64,000 nt of DNA. Origin: Pseudoalteromonas prydzensis. GTDB taxonomy: Bacteria; Pseudomonadota; Gammaproteobacteria; Enterobacterales; Alteromonadaceae. The stretch lies in NCBI RefSeq assembly GCF_001661495.1, contig NZ_BDDT01000003.1:62001-126000 (forward strand), given 5' to 3'. The position numbers and the translations under genes are program-made. The notes beneath the pieces were generated by a model that did no database searches, had not been told where the DNA came from, and saw nothing but the letters and a program-made list of their open reading frames with translations. Position 1 is the stretch's first letter; each line of letters opens with the position of its first letter. Of this stretch, positions 35,391 to 44,689 are shown piece by piece.

Positions 35391-36470
35391 ATGTTTGGAC
35401 TGTCGAAACTATTCTCTTCTAAATCGGTGCAAAAACAACCGATTCTTAATGCTTTAGCAGGGTATCGCAGTGCCGCTTTTGCAGTTGGCATTGATGAAAA
35501 ATTTATCAATGGTATTGAACCACAAAATGATAACTCACTATTGCTTAATTTAACGCTGCCATTTGCTGCGTTATCTGAAATGCCACAAGTGGCTGAGTTT
35601 GTCAGTCACAAGCTTAAACAAACCGTGCTGATCAACGCCAAGGTTGAGCTGCCTGATGCATGCAAATTCAAATCTATAAAACATATCATATTGATCGCCT
35701 CTGGCAAGGGCGGGGTTGGTAAATCAACCACAGCTGTGAATTTGGCTGGGGCACTGAGCGCAGAAGGCGGCAAAGTTGGGATTTTAGATGCGGATATTTA
35801 TGGTCCCTCTATTCCAATGTTACTGGGCTTAACCGGCGCGGCGCCTACGGCACACGATGATAAACAATTACTGCCTTTTGATGCCAATGGCATTAAAGCA
35901 CAATCAATCGGTTTTTTAGTGCCCAGTGATGATGCCACTGTATGGCGCGGGCCAATGGCCTCGGGTGCGGTTAATCAATTACTGAACGAAACAGCATGGG
36001 GCGAGCTTGATTACCTGATTGTAGATATGCCGCCAGGCACAGGCGATATTCAATTAACAATGAGCCAAAAAGTGCCTGCCAGTGGCACAGTGATTGTTAC
36101 CACCCCACAAGATTTAGCATTGGCTGATGCGCAAAAAGGCATTGCCATGTTTAATAAAGTTAATGTGCCGGTGTTAGGCTTGATTGAAAACATGAGCCAT
36201 TTTTTATGCTCACACTGTGGTGAGCCTAATCATGTATTTGGTAAAGACGGCGCAATAAAATTAGCTCAGCGTCATGGTGTGCCTGTGTTGTCAAAAATTC
36301 CACTGGCGATTGATATTCGCGAATACTCAGAGCAAGGCAAATTAATAGCAATGGATAACCAAGCTACTGTGAGTAAAACTTATGCTGATGCTGCTCGCTT
36401 AATTGCCAGTACGCTTTACTATCAACAACCCCATCATGACTCAGTTGAGATCGTGATTACGGATGATTAA
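35391..36470 (+). CDS. apbC: Iron-sulfur cluster carrier protein ApbC/Mrp
   Basis: A 359-residue P-loop protein. A short N-terminal DUF59-like region (residues about 15-90) precedes the deviant Walker A ASGKGGVGKST (103-113). LDADIYGPSIPMLLG, DYLIVDMPPGTGD and the cluster-binding HFLCSHCGE follow. It carries Fe-S clusters to apoproteins in the cytosol. Its stop is three bases before dcd, so both are probably one transcript. The apbC-dcd-metG neighbourhood recurs in gammaproteobacteria. Confidence 0.94.
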   Translation: MFGLSKLFSSKSVQKQPILNALAGYRSAAFAVGIDEKFINGIEPQNDNSLLLNLTLPFAALSEMPQVAEFVSHKLKQTVLINAKVELPDACKFKSIKHIILIASGKGGVGKSTTAVNLAGALSAEGGKVGILDADIYGPSIPMLLGLTGAAPTAHDDKQLLPFDANGIKAQSIGFLVPSDDATVWRGPMASGAVNQLLNETAWGELDYLIVDMPPGTGDIQLTMSQKVPASGTVIVTTPQDLALADAQKGIAMFNKVNVPVLGLIENMSHFLCSHCGEPNHVFGKDGAIKLAQRHGVPVLSKIPLAIDIREYSEQGKLIAMDNQATVSKTYADAARLIASTLYYQQPHHDSVEIVITDD

Positions 36471-36473
36471 CTA

Positions 36474-37061
36474 ATGAGATTATCAGATACCCATATTAAA
36501 GAATATATTGCCCAACAACGTATTATTATTGAGCCAAGCCCAACGGATGAAATGATTTCTGGGGTAACTGTGGATTTACGCTTGGGAAATAAGTTTCGTG
36601 TATTTCAAGATCATACCGCAGCGTATGTTGATTTAAGCGGGCCTAAAGATCAGCTTAATAAAGCGATGGAATCGATAATGAGCGATGAAATCGTACTAAA
36701 AGAGGGCGATGCATTCTTTTTACACCCAGGTGAACTAGCCCTTGCAATGACTTATGAAAAAGTAACACTACCGGCTGATATTGTGGGTTGGCTTGACGGG
36801 CGTTCGTCATTAGCACGTTTAGGTTTAATGGTGCATGTAACTGCGCATAGAATTGATCCTGGCTGGTCTGGTAATATCGTATTAGAGTTCTATAACTCGG
36901 GTAAATTGCCGTTGGCGCTCAGACCAATGATGAAAATTGGTGCAATGAGTTTTGAAACTATGTCAGGACCTGCTGAAAACCCCTATAACACGCGCAAAGA
37001 TGCCAAATATAAAGATCAAACCAGTGCCGTTGCAAGCCGTATCAGCGACGACAGCAATTAA
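36474..37061 (+). CDS. dcd: dCTP deaminase
   Basis: A 195-residue protein of the dUTPase/dCTP deaminase fold. It has [16 protein letters not shown], the catalytic region [20 protein letters not shown] with [13 protein letters not shown] (general-base Glu), and a C-terminal SRISDDSN tail. It converts dCTP to dUTP for thymidylate synthesis. Length matches E. coli Dcd (193). It is followed by a terminator at 37081. Confidence 0.96.
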   Translation: MRLSDTHIKEYIAQQRIIIEPSPTDEMISGVTVDLRLGNKFRVFQDHTAAYVDLSGPKDQLNKAMESIMSDEIVLKEGDAFFLHPGELALAMTYEKVTLPADIVGWLDGRSSLARLGLMVHVTAHRIDPGWSGNIVLEFYNSGKLPLALRPMMKIGAMSFETMSGPAENPYNTRKDAKYKDQTSAVASRISDDSN

Positions 37062-37080
37062 TTAAAATGCAGTTTTAAAT

Positions 37081-37108
37081 AAAGGCTTACCTTAGGGTAG
37101 GCCTTTTT
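37081..37108 (+). terminator. Terminator after dcd
   Basis: AAAGGCTTACC and GGTAGGCCTTT pair with a one-base bulge, followed by T's. It closes the apbC-dcd transcript. Confidence 0.75.
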
Positions 37109-37306
37109 ATTGGGTAAAAATATCCTTTGGGTTAATTACTGGCAATTTCACTTAATACTTCCATACTTTAAGTATCTTTTTGCAATGTACTATAGCTAAA
37201 TTAAATTAAGGTAAAGAATTCAGCGCTTAACAGTGACTTAATATTAAGCGTTACCTATTTGCTTTTAATATCTAAGATATTCGGATTTGAAGCGCATTAG
37301 CTATAT

Positions 37307-39853
37307 ATGTTTAAAGCACATGGAGTGATAGTGGTTCAGGTAAGTGCATTCGCGCGAACAGTTTTTATAAATATTTTACTAGTACTTTTTAGTGTTGCGG
37401 CATCATCGTGTGCGATAGCTGCAAATGATACCGCTGTGACAGGCTGGATCGTACCTGCAAATTCCTCCTTTACAACGGCAAAACCGTTATTACAAAATGC
37501 AATCACTACCAAGATTAAATCTGATTTATCACATGTTCGCATAGAAGCAGAGCAAGACTATTGGTTTATTATTGATTTATCTCAGTACCGAAAGTCATCA
37601 TTAAGCGTTATTTATACTGATAATGCTTACCTATCACATATTAACTTTTACGCTTTAGACGATGATTTTAGCCTGTTAAGCACAGAGCAGAATGATATTA
37701 ATCCTGTAATTAATAAAGTGTTGCCTCATCAAATATATAACAATGACAGGGCGCACTGGGCTGTAGTTTCTGCTCGCCATAATGATATTGAGTGGATCAA
37801 TATTGGCTTGACTACACAGCAACAGTTTACTGAGTTGATTAATACTAAACTGCGAAACTTTACATTGATTATCGGCCTGTTGCTGCTGTGTATTTCAATT
37901 GCTGCCACTGTTTATATTTTGTCTCATCAAACTACCTCACTTTATTTGCTTGCGTATTTTGGGTGTATTTTAGGCGAGTTTTTAATAGCGAAAGGGATGT
38001 TGAATTACTTTAGTTATGAGCAGTTACCCCTTTGGTTTGCAAAGTTGCAGTTTTCATTTCAAGTATTAGCGCTGGCGGTAATAAGTTTTTGTTTTATCCA
38101 TTACTTACAATCACAGAATATTTTAAAAGCACGTCAATATAAGTTAGTAGGCTATGTAAGCTTATTTAGTGTTATAGCTATATTAAGTTGCTTTATGAAG
38201 CAATCAGCCCATTTTATTGTGATTACTTTGAGCTTGGGCTTTATGCTTGTGCTGCTTAACTATTTATTTTTTTATTGGCGTAGTCATACTAAACAAGCAA
38301 TCCCGTATGAGTTTTTATTTGTGTGGTGTGCAGTTGTTTTACAAACAATTTTTTGGCAAGCAACCTTGGTGACAGGCTCTTCTCTATACCTAGTTAATGA
38401 CCTATTAATTGTGCTAAATGCGTTGGCGTTTGTGCTGGCGCTGCTTATGTTTGAACGTAAACGAGTTAAGCAATTCACTTATAGCCTCACCCATGACGAT
38501 GAAACACAGCTGCCGAATAAAATGTTACTGATAGAATGTCTGGATAGTCAGGTTAACCTAGCAGCTGCGCATTCTATATTGCTATTTAGACCCGCAGTAT
38601 TGTCGAATGCACGGGCAAATTTTGGTTATGAACACGTCAATGAGCATATAAAAGTGACCATGAACAAATTGGCGCAGCAATTAGCATCGATGAATGTATT
38701 GTGTGTTGAAACGAACATACAAGGATTCCGCTCTATTGTCAGACTTGATGATAGTACTTATGCAGTGGTGATCCTTGGCAAGCTAGAGTTAAGCCAAGTA
38801 GAGCAGGTGGTGTGTGTGATCAATAGTGTGTTTGCTGATGGTATCACTCACGAACGGCTTCATTTAATTGATAAAGTTGATATTGGTGTGGCGAATTACC
38901 CGTTACATGCAAGTACGTCTTCTCAGTTGATCCAGCGTGGCTTACAAGCATTAGGTGTAAAACCATTGCATGGCGAACGTTGGCATATGTTTAATATTGA
39001 AAATGTGACTCTTTCACAGCGCCGTATCGCCATTGCATCAGCCTTAAAAGAAGCGATCGAATTTGACCAGCTGAGTTTGTTTTTTCAACCGCAAATTGAC
39101 TTAAATACAGGTAAAATACATGGTGGTGAAGCACTACTACGTTGGGAACATCCACAATTGGGGCATGTGCCGCCGGATTTATTTATTCCGATTGCTGAAT
39201 CATCGGGGATCATTTCTGATCTCACCGAATGGGTCATTACTCAGGCATTGATCTATCAAAAACAGATCACCGCAATATTACCTGAGCATATTGTATCTAT
39301 AAACATTTCTGCGAAAGACTTACTCCGTAAAGACTTGCCTGTGTTATTTATAACATTGCTAGATGAATTTAAGCTCAATGCCAGCAACATAATGCTAGAG
39401 CTGACCGAGTCGGCGACGCTTTTTGAAGGTGTAGATATAAAGAATGCACTTAATGATTACCGTTTAATTGGTGTAAAAATAGCCATAGATGATTTTGGCA
39501 CTGGCTATTCATCTCTGGCGTATTTGAGCAAAATGGGCTTTGATGAAATAAAAATCGATAAGCAATTTGTGATGAACATCGAGTATTCAAAAAATGATCA
39601 AACTATTTGTCGCGCCACCTGTGATATAGCAAAATCGTTGGGCTCTTATGTTGTTGCTGAAGGGATTGAAGACAGCCAAAGTATGGATAAACTACAAAGC
39701 TACGGTTGTGAAATTGGCCAAGGCTATTATTTCTCAAGGCCTTTAACGTTTGCTGATTATATGCTGTGGCTTGAGAAAAACCTTGAAAACACTTCGTTAG
39801 TCACACGCGATGATGAAAGAGCAATTGGCCTAATCGAGAAAAATAATTATTAA
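37307..39853 (+). CDS. Membrane EAL-domain c-di-GMP phosphodiesterase with degenerate GGDEF
   Basis: An 848-residue protein. An N-terminal signal-like segment (FINILLVLFSVAASSCAIAA) leads to a periplasmic sensory domain (about 45-180) and a run of seven or so membrane helices (about 185-385), as in 7TMR-DISM receptors. A GGDEF-like domain (about 390-570) lacks the active motif; the position reads RLDDSTYAVV. The EAL domain has GGEALLRWEHP (about 605), IDDFGTGYSSLAYL and IKIDKQFV, so it should cleave c-di-GMP. A GTG at 37331 with GGAG upstream is an alternative start. Confidence 0.88.
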   Translation: MFKAHGVIVVQVSAFARTVFINILLVLFSVAASSCAIAANDTAVTGWIVPANSSFTTAKPLLQNAITTKIKSDLSHVRIEAEQDYWFIIDLSQYRKSSLSVIYTDNAYLSHINFYALDDDFSLLSTEQNDINPVINKVLPHQIYNNDRAHWAVVSARHNDIEWINIGLTTQQQFTELINTKLRNFTLIIGLLLLCISIAATVYILSHQTTSLYLLAYFGCILGEFLIAKGMLNYFSYEQLPLWFAKLQFSFQVLALAVISFCFIHYLQSQNILKARQYKLVGYVSLFSVIAILSCFMKQSAHFIVITLSLGFMLVLLNYLFFYWRSHTKQAIPYEFLFVWCAVVLQTIFWQATLVTGSSLYLVNDLLIVLNALAFVLALLMFERKRVKQFTYSLTHDDETQLPNKMLLIECLDSQVNLAAAHSILLFRPAVLSNARANFGYEHVNEHIKVTMNKLAQQLASMNVLCVETNIQGFRSIVRLDDSTYAVVILGKLELSQVEQVVCVINSVFADGITHERLHLIDKVDIGVANYPLHASTSSQLIQRGLQALGVKPLHGERWHMFNIENVTLSQRRIAIASALKEAIEFDQLSLFFQPQIDLNTGKIHGGEALLRWEHPQLGHVPPDLFIPIAESSGIISDLTEWVITQALIYQKQITAILPEHIVSINISAKDLLRKDLPVLFITLLDEFKLNASNIMLELTESATLFEGVDIKNALNDYRLIGVKIAIDDFGTGYSSLAYLSKMGFDEIKIDKQFVMNIEYSKNDQTICRATCDIAKSLGSYVVAEGIEDSQSMDKLQSYGCEIGQGYYFSRPLTFADYMLWLEKNLENTSLVTRDDERAIGLIEKNNY

Positions 39854-40583
39854 GCGCCAGATTGCAGGTGGTCAAGGTGTTATTGTCAGGGTAAATAAGG
39901 CCAGAACTCGTGATACCCGATACTAAAAAATGATTAATGATTTGCTCATTTTGGGCAATACAGGCTTCAAAGCTACGTGCGGCTAACTCTTCAGGTATGC
40001 TCATATAATATTGCTGATGGTGTTTATCAAATGCGATACATTGCTGTACATAGTGATTGGCGTTTTCACCTGTTGGCCCTAAAAATACACTCTGGTAAAA
40101 CTTATTTAGCGCTAAGTTGAGCGAATGGGATGGCTCTATAGGATGTTCAAGCCACAGTTTCGATGCAAAATGGTTTTTTGAGTGTGCGGGAAAAACATGC
40201 CCGGTAATATGATGATCAAAGGCATGAAACCATTCATGGGCCAGTGCGCCACCGCCGGCATTTTTTGCCAATGCCAGCGTCCGAGTTCGGCTATTATAAT
40301 GGGCTTGTACGTTTTGCTGGCCGCCATGACCAAAGGCAAAATTGAGCTTTCCTCGAAGACCAATTGCCTTTGGCGGCACTTGCAGAATTTGCGCTAAATC
40401 GGCTAGGGCATCATAGATCAAATTAGCACTAATAAAGCGCTCTTCTTTAGTAACCCATTTACCAACCACCATAGTACGAAAGCCAAAGGTGTCACGAATA
40501 TCGTTAAAATCAACTTGGTCGTCAAAGCGGTAGTCAGGACCTTGGCGGTAAAATCCACGTTTTAAACGGTTATTAGCGGTCAT
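39801..40583 (-). CDS. CLCA_X-type putative metalloprotein
   Basis: A 260-residue protein. It contains GGGALAHEWFHAFDHH, an H-E-x-x-H zinc-metallopeptidase-like motif with a further His pair. The N-terminal FRQGPDYRF-like start (GFYRQGPDYRFDDQVDFNDI) and FGFRTMVVGKWVT fit the CLCA_X family of uncharacterised proteobacterial proteins. No signal peptide is seen. Its start overlaps the DTW-gene stop by four bases and its 3' end overlaps the convergent EAL gene by 53 bases. Peptidase activity is inferred only from the motif. Confidence 0.75.
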   Translation of the reverse strand: MTANNRLKRGFYRQGPDYRFDDQVDFNDIRDTFGFRTMVVGKWVTKEERFISANLIYDALADLAQILQVPPKAIGLRGKLNFAFGHGGQQNVQAHYNSRTRTLALAKNAGGGALAHEWFHAFDHHITGHVFPAHSKNHFASKLWLEHPIEPSHSLNLALNKFYQSVFLGPTGENANHYVQQCIAFDKHHQQYYMSIPEELAARSFEACIAQNEQIINHFLVSGITSSGLIYPDNNTLTTCNLALNNYFSRLGQLLFHHRV

Positions 40584-41185
40584 TTTGCTTGGTAACGAGC
40601 TTTAACATGCTCAGGCATAAACTGAGTCTGCTTATTGTTAAGCGCTTCTAGCACTTGATATAAACCGCTTGGATCGGCATTTTCAATTAACGCTAAACTA
40701 TGTGCTACCGCTTCTAAGGTCGACAAGCTATCTGCGCGCGGGGCTTTACGAATGCGGTAGCGATTGTGTGGAATTGATGCAAAACTGACTTTTTTAAAGT
40801 TGTTTAGTGCAGGCGTTAATTGCATTAGTTTAAATGCTTTTTTCCAGGTGCCATCAAGCACAATTAAATGGCTTAACTGCTTGGTAAATGTTTTTGTTGA
40901 AGCACGCTTATCATCTAATAACATAGCATCTTCATCAGGGTAGAGCAGGGCTGTTGATGCAATAGGTAAGTTTTCCAAAATGCTAAAATCAGCCTGCGTC
41001 TGGCCAATAATGAGTTCACACTGGGTAAGGCAAAGCGTTAATAAGCGCGCTGTATTTTTACTTACTTTGATTTCGTTAGGATCCTGTAAAATAATAATTT
41101 TAAGTTTATTATCAAGCACTGATAAATCTTCACAAAGGCAAGTTGATAAGCTAAATTTACAATGAGCACATAGCGAACGAGACAT
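40580..41185 (-). CDS. tapT: DTW-domain tRNA-uridine aminocarboxypropyltransferase
   Basis: A 201-residue protein. N-terminal cysteines (CAHCKFSLSTCLC) likely bind metal. The DTW motif appears as VLDGTWKKA, with the downstream NRYRIRKAPRADSLSTLEAV region of the YfiP/TapT family. It places the acp3 group on uridine in the tRNA variable loop (acp3U47 in E. coli). It is the first gene of a two-gene operon with the CLCA_X-type protein (four-base ATGA-type overlap). Confidence 0.85.
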   Translation of the reverse strand: MSRSLCAHCKFSLSTCLCEDLSVLDNKLKIIILQDPNEIKVSKNTARLLTLCLTQCELIIGQTQADFSILENLPIASTALLYPDEDAMLLDDKRASTKTFTKQLSHLIVLDGTWKKAFKLMQLTPALNNFKKVSFASIPHNRYRIRKAPRADSLSTLEAVAHSLALIENADPSGLYQVLEALNNKQTQFMPEHVKARYQAK

Positions 41186-41337
41186 AAAATAATCTATTTA
41201 TTAGTGATTAGTTGAAAAACCTATTAATTATACGCTGAATGAGACGATTAGTTGGTTTTTTTTTCGAGACAAGGATAAAGTACACAATTAACATAAGTTA
41301 CTAATTTAGTGTGGCATGAGTAAAATAAGGATAAAAA

Positions 41338-41682
41338 ATGAACTCAATTATCATTGATGAAAGCGCATTGGAAAGTATGGAATCATTATTAGGAGAGCAA
41401 TTTAGTGATACGTTGGTGTTTTGCTGCGCTGAATTTGAACGCTTAGGCGCGGAAGTATTAGCTACTATTCATAATGATATTCAAGTTGCCAGCCGACATG
41501 CTCACAGTTTAAAGTCAAACGCTGCGCAATTTGGTGCAACTAGCTTGTCGGAAGTAGCAAGAGAAATCGAACAAAGTTTAAATAATGACAATACCGCACA
41601 GGCTATTGCGGCCTCAGCGCAGTTAGATGGCCAAGTTGCGGGCTCAAAAGCAAAGTTAACTGATTGGTTGCAAAGCCGTTAG
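41338..41682 (+). CDS. Hpt-domain phosphotransfer protein
   Basis: A 114-residue, all-helical protein with one histidine phosphotransfer domain. The phospho-acceptor motif is SRHAHSLKSNAAQFGA, with H56 as the likely phosphorylated residue. It relays phosphate between a hybrid sensor kinase and a response regulator. Neither is adjacent, so it is an orphan module. AGGATAAAAAA precedes the ATG. Monocistronic. Confidence 0.88.
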   Translation: MNSIIIDESALESMESLLGEQFSDTLVFCCAEFERLGAEVLATIHNDIQVASRHAHSLKSNAAQFGATSLSEVAREIEQSLNNDNTAQAIAASAQLDGQVAGSKAKLTDWLQSR

Positions 41683-41764
41683 CTATCAAACTGAAGCTCA
41701 CTTCTTGAGGTGTTTGGGTATATTACTTAGACGTGAATTTATTTCAGTTTTAAGGCCTTAAATA

Positions 41765-41811
41765 CACTAGTATTTGGTCCCTTTACTAGGGTAATCTAGT
41801 GGTTCCACTAG
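41765..41811 (+). promoter_or_regulatory. Inverted repeats in the alaA leader
   Basis: CTAGTGG-TT-CCACTAG (41796-41811) is a perfect seven-base-pair stem ending right before the GAGG ribosome site of alaA. An upstream CACTAG (41765-41770) can pair alternatively with CTAGTG (41796-41801). The two pairings are mutually exclusive. This could be an operator or a translation-control hairpin. Confidence 0.4.
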
Positions 41812-41822
41812 TAGAGGTAAAA

Positions 41823-43040
41823 ATGTCAGAAATTAAAAAGAGTCATAAATTACAAGGCGTTTGTTATGACATTCGTGGGCCGGTGTTAGTGCAGGCTCGC
41901 AAAATGGAAGATGAAGGCCAAAAAGTTTTAAAATTGAACATTGGTAATCCGGCAGCGTTTGGCTTTGATATGCCAGAAGATATGCACCGCGATATTATTC
42001 GTAACCTTTATTCAGCCCAAGGCTACTGTGACTCGAAAGGCCTCTACTCAGCCCGTGTGGCTATTTATCAGCATTACCAACAACGCGGTTTATACAATCT
42101 AGACGTCGACAATATTTATATTGGCAATGGCGTCAGTGAATTAATTCAAATGACGACTCAGGCGTTACTTAATAATGATGACGAAGTGTTGATACCAGCA
42201 CCTGACTACCCATTATGGACTGCGTCAGTGAAATTAGCAGGCGGTAACCCAGTTCATTATTTATGTGATGAAGAACAAGATTGGTTTCCTGATATTGCTG
42301 ATATTCGCAGCAAAATCACCACAAAAACTAAAGCGTTGGTGTTGATCAACCCAAATAACCCGACGGGTGCGGTTTATGATGATGCGTTATTACAACAGTT
42401 AATAGACGTAGCGCGTGAGCATAAGTTATTGTTATTAAGCGATGAGATCTACGAAAAGATTTTATATGATGGTATTACGCATAGCTCCATTGGCGCGCTG
42501 TGTGATGACGTGCCAATAATTACCTTTAACGGTTTAGCAAAAACTTATCGTGCAGCAGGTTTACGCATGGGTTGGATGGTGCTCAGTGGCCGTACGTCGT
42601 TGATGGACGATTTGCGCAAAGGCTTAGATATTTTAGCCTCAATGCGGCTATGCGCTAATGTGCCAGCGCAATACGCGATTCAGCAAGCATTGGGTGGGGT
42701 ACAGTCAATTGATGATCTGATTAACCCTGGTGGTCGTTTGTATGAACAACGTGATATTGCTTGGCGTGGTTTGAATGCCATTGATGGGATCTCATGTATC
42801 AAACCAAAAGGGGCTTTATATGCTTTTGCTAAAGTGGATACCGAACGTTTTAACATCAAAAATGATGAGAAAATGATCCTAGATTTACTCAAAGCAGAAA
42901 AAATACTACTTGTGCATGGTAGGGCATTTAATTGGCCTAGCCCTGATCACTTTAGGTTGGTATTTTTACCAAATAAAGATGATTTATCGACCGCGATGGG
43001 CAAGATGCAGCGCTTCTTTAATAATTATCGACAAAGCTAA
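41823..43040 (+). CDS. alaA: Glutamate-pyruvate aminotransferase
   Basis: A 405-residue PLP-dependent class I aminotransferase, same length as E. coli AlaA. Seen are KLNIGNPAAFGFDMPEDM, the NPNNPTGAVY cofactor region, LLLSDEIYEKILYDG and the PLP-lysine region FNGLAKTYRAAGLRMGWM. It makes alanine from pyruvate with glutamate. The ATG at 41823 follows GAGG; an in-frame GTG further upstream would cut into the leader hairpin and is rejected. Confidence 0.93.
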   Translation: MSEIKKSHKLQGVCYDIRGPVLVQARKMEDEGQKVLKLNIGNPAAFGFDMPEDMHRDIIRNLYSAQGYCDSKGLYSARVAIYQHYQQRGLYNLDVDNIYIGNGVSELIQMTTQALLNNDDEVLIPAPDYPLWTASVKLAGGNPVHYLCDEEQDWFPDIADIRSKITTKTKALVLINPNNPTGAVYDDALLQQLIDVAREHKLLLLSDEIYEKILYDGITHSSIGALCDDVPIITFNGLAKTYRAAGLRMGWMVLSGRTSLMDDLRKGLDILASMRLCANVPAQYAIQQALGGVQSIDDLINPGGRLYEQRDIAWRGLNAIDGISCIKPKGALYAFAKVDTERFNIKNDEKMILDLLKAEKILLVHGRAFNWPSPDHFRLVFLPNKDDLSTAMGKMQRFFNNYRQS

Positions 43041-43067
43041 GCCAGTTATACTGGACCTGTAAAAAAT

Positions 43068-43106
43068 AAAAAGCGAGCTCATAGTTAAATGAAGGCTCGC
43101 TTTTTT
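43068..43106. terminator. Bidirectional terminator
   Basis: AAAAAGCGAGC pairs with GCTCGCTTTTTT over a 16-base loop. It lies between the convergent alaA and glycine-zipper genes. Confidence 0.85.
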
Positions 43107-43120
43107 GATCTGAGTTTAAA

Positions 43121-43588
43121 TCAGTAGGCTTTATCAACGCGGACGGTATTATCTGATAAATACACTAAACGCACGCTGTCACCGGTATTAAAGGTCATTT
43201 GACTGTCTTTGTCTTGAACCACCATAAATTGCTCGCCGTTTTCAACTTTGATCATTAATTCAACCAAATGGTATTGGTTATAATGACTGCCTTGTTGGCG
43301 GTTATGTGCAACGCTGCCACCAATTACCGAGCCTAAAATAGTTGCGGCGGTGCGACCACTGCCACCACCAAATTGATTACCAATAACACCACCTAATAAA
43401 GCGCCGCCAAAGGTTTTCCAACCACTATTTTTATCTTGCACCAGCTCTTGCTCAGTAATGTTACGCACAGATTGCACATTGCCAAACAATACTTGTTGTA
43501 CAGGCACAGCTTTATTTCGCTCATAGGCTGCAAAGCTTGGATCACTGAAGAGCAGGGCAGTAGATAACCCAATTATGAGTTTATTCAT
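43121..43588 (-). CDS. Glycine-zipper 2TM periplasmic/outer-membrane protein
   Basis: A 155-residue secreted protein with a signal peptide (cleavage about SFA-AYER) and a central glycine-zipper segment (FGGALLGGVIGNQFGGGSGR, then GSVIGGSVAH) like SlyB/Rick17kDa proteins. The C-terminal part is a small beta domain. There is no lipobox Cys. It is the last gene of an envelope operon. ATG at 43588 is taken; an ATG one codon earlier is equally possible. Confidence 0.82.
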   Translation of the reverse strand: MNKLIIGLSTALLFSDPSFAAYERNKAVPVQQVLFGNVQSVRNITEQELVQDKNSGWKTFGGALLGGVIGNQFGGGSGRTAATILGSVIGGSVAHNRQQGSHYNQYHLVELMIKVENGEQFMVVQDKDSQMTFNTGDSVRLVYLSDNTVRVDKAY

Positions 43589-43608
43589 CATTTACCTCCT
43601 AAGCTGTT

Positions 43609-44244
43609 TTACCAGCCAAAGGTTGATTTTTCTCGGGTTTTTCGAATTTCTGTTTCGTCAGCCCATTCGACTAAGCCACTTTTTAAATCCATTAAGCGCA
43701 TTGTAAATTTATAATACACGTCGGCTTTATCTTCGTTTGACTTCACGATACTTGATAAGTTGCCATACAGCATATATTGCGCGCCCACTTGCTGACCAAA
43801 GGCTACCGCCGTTGAAGGGTCAACTAATGCATCCACATTTTGAAAGTTAAGTTGCTCTCTCACAGCTTCTACACGGCCCATATCAACAAAGCGAAATTTA
43901 CCGCTGCGTAGTAATTGGGTTGAAATTGAATCAGTGATTGATTCAGTATCAATGTGCTCACTGGTTTTGTTTTTAATACGCTCGACAAATACCACTGGGC
44001 GTGTATTCGCGGTCATAGTACCCACGACTGGCGAAGCCAGTAGCGAATCCGTCATTTGGGTTGCAACTTTTTGTAAGTCGGTTGAACCAAAGTTAATATC
44101 TGTTGTTTCAACAGCTTGTGCGTCACCATAGCTAACGACCGCTTTATTCGCACAGCCACTGAGCGCTAATGCGCTTAAGCCAAGTAAAGCAAAACCAGAA
44201 AGTGCTTTAAGTGTTGGTTTGTTCGATGTGTTTTCAGTATTCAT
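43609..44244 (-). CDS. lpoB: Penicillin-binding-protein activator LpoB-type lipoprotein
   Basis: A 211-residue lipoprotein. The N-region is long, with a lipobox LSGC at Cys31. The LpoB/PBP activator domain shows VVFVERIKNKTSEHIDTESI and FRFVDMGRVEAVREQLNFQN. In enterics LpoB stimulates PBP1B from the outer membrane. It is third in a four-gene run with a COG3014 and a YcfL-type lipoprotein, a conserved set in marine gammaproteobacteria. Whether it acts on PBP1B here is inferred. Confidence 0.85.
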   Translation of the reverse strand: MNTENTSNKPTLKALSGFALLGLSALALSGCANKAVVSYGDAQAVETTDINFGSTDLQKVATQMTDSLLASPVVGTMTANTRPVVFVERIKNKTSEHIDTESITDSISTQLLRSGKFRFVDMGRVEAVREQLNFQNVDALVDPSTAVAFGQQVGAQYMLYGNLSSIVKSNEDKADVYYKFTMRLMDLKSGLVEWADETEIRKTREKSTFGW

Positions 44245-44255
44245 AGTGGTATCCT

Positions 44256-44681
44256 TTACTTTTTAAATTCTTGCGCTTCAGTTGATACTTCACGAACGGC
44301 TAATGAAAATGTCACTGCATCAGATGTTGGTGCAAGGCCAGGTAGCTGCATATTGGCAAAACCAAATAAAGTCAGTGCTTGCCATGGTGAATGATTGCCT
44401 TTGATCACAAAACCATCACCGTCATACCAAGTGAATTGATATTGTAAATATTGTGATTTTTTATATTTACTCGAAAGCGTCACAACCACATCTGTTAACT
44501 GATTCGTTTGGCGAGTTTTCACGTCGGTAATTGCTAATTTTTTACCCAGCTCTGGGTTATCTACTTTGAGTTGCTGTTGGTATTGTGCTGAAGCTTGTTC
44601 AACACCTATACCTGATGTGGTTGGTCTACTTGTACAGGCTGCCAGTAGACATACCGCTAATAATGGCACTAAATATTTCAT
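44256..44681 (-). CDS. YcfL-family lipoprotein
   Basis: A 141-residue protein with a lipoprotein signal (LAAC, Cys16) and the YcfL/DUF1425 pattern: YLQYQFTWYDGDGFVIKGNHSPWQALTLFG. YcfL neighbours LpoB in E. coli as well. The function is unknown, but the constant company of LpoB suggests a part in peptidoglycan-synthase control. It starts nine bases after the COG3014 stop, so it is in the same operon. Confidence 0.85.
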   Translation of the reverse strand: MKYLVPLLAVCLLAACTSRPTTSGIGVEQASAQYQQQLKVDNPELGKKLAITDVKTRQTNQLTDVVVTLSSKYKKSQYLQYQFTWYDGDGFVIKGNHSPWQALTLFGFANMQLPGLAPTSDAVTFSLAVREVSTEAQEFKK

Positions 44682-44689
44682 GGTAGCTC

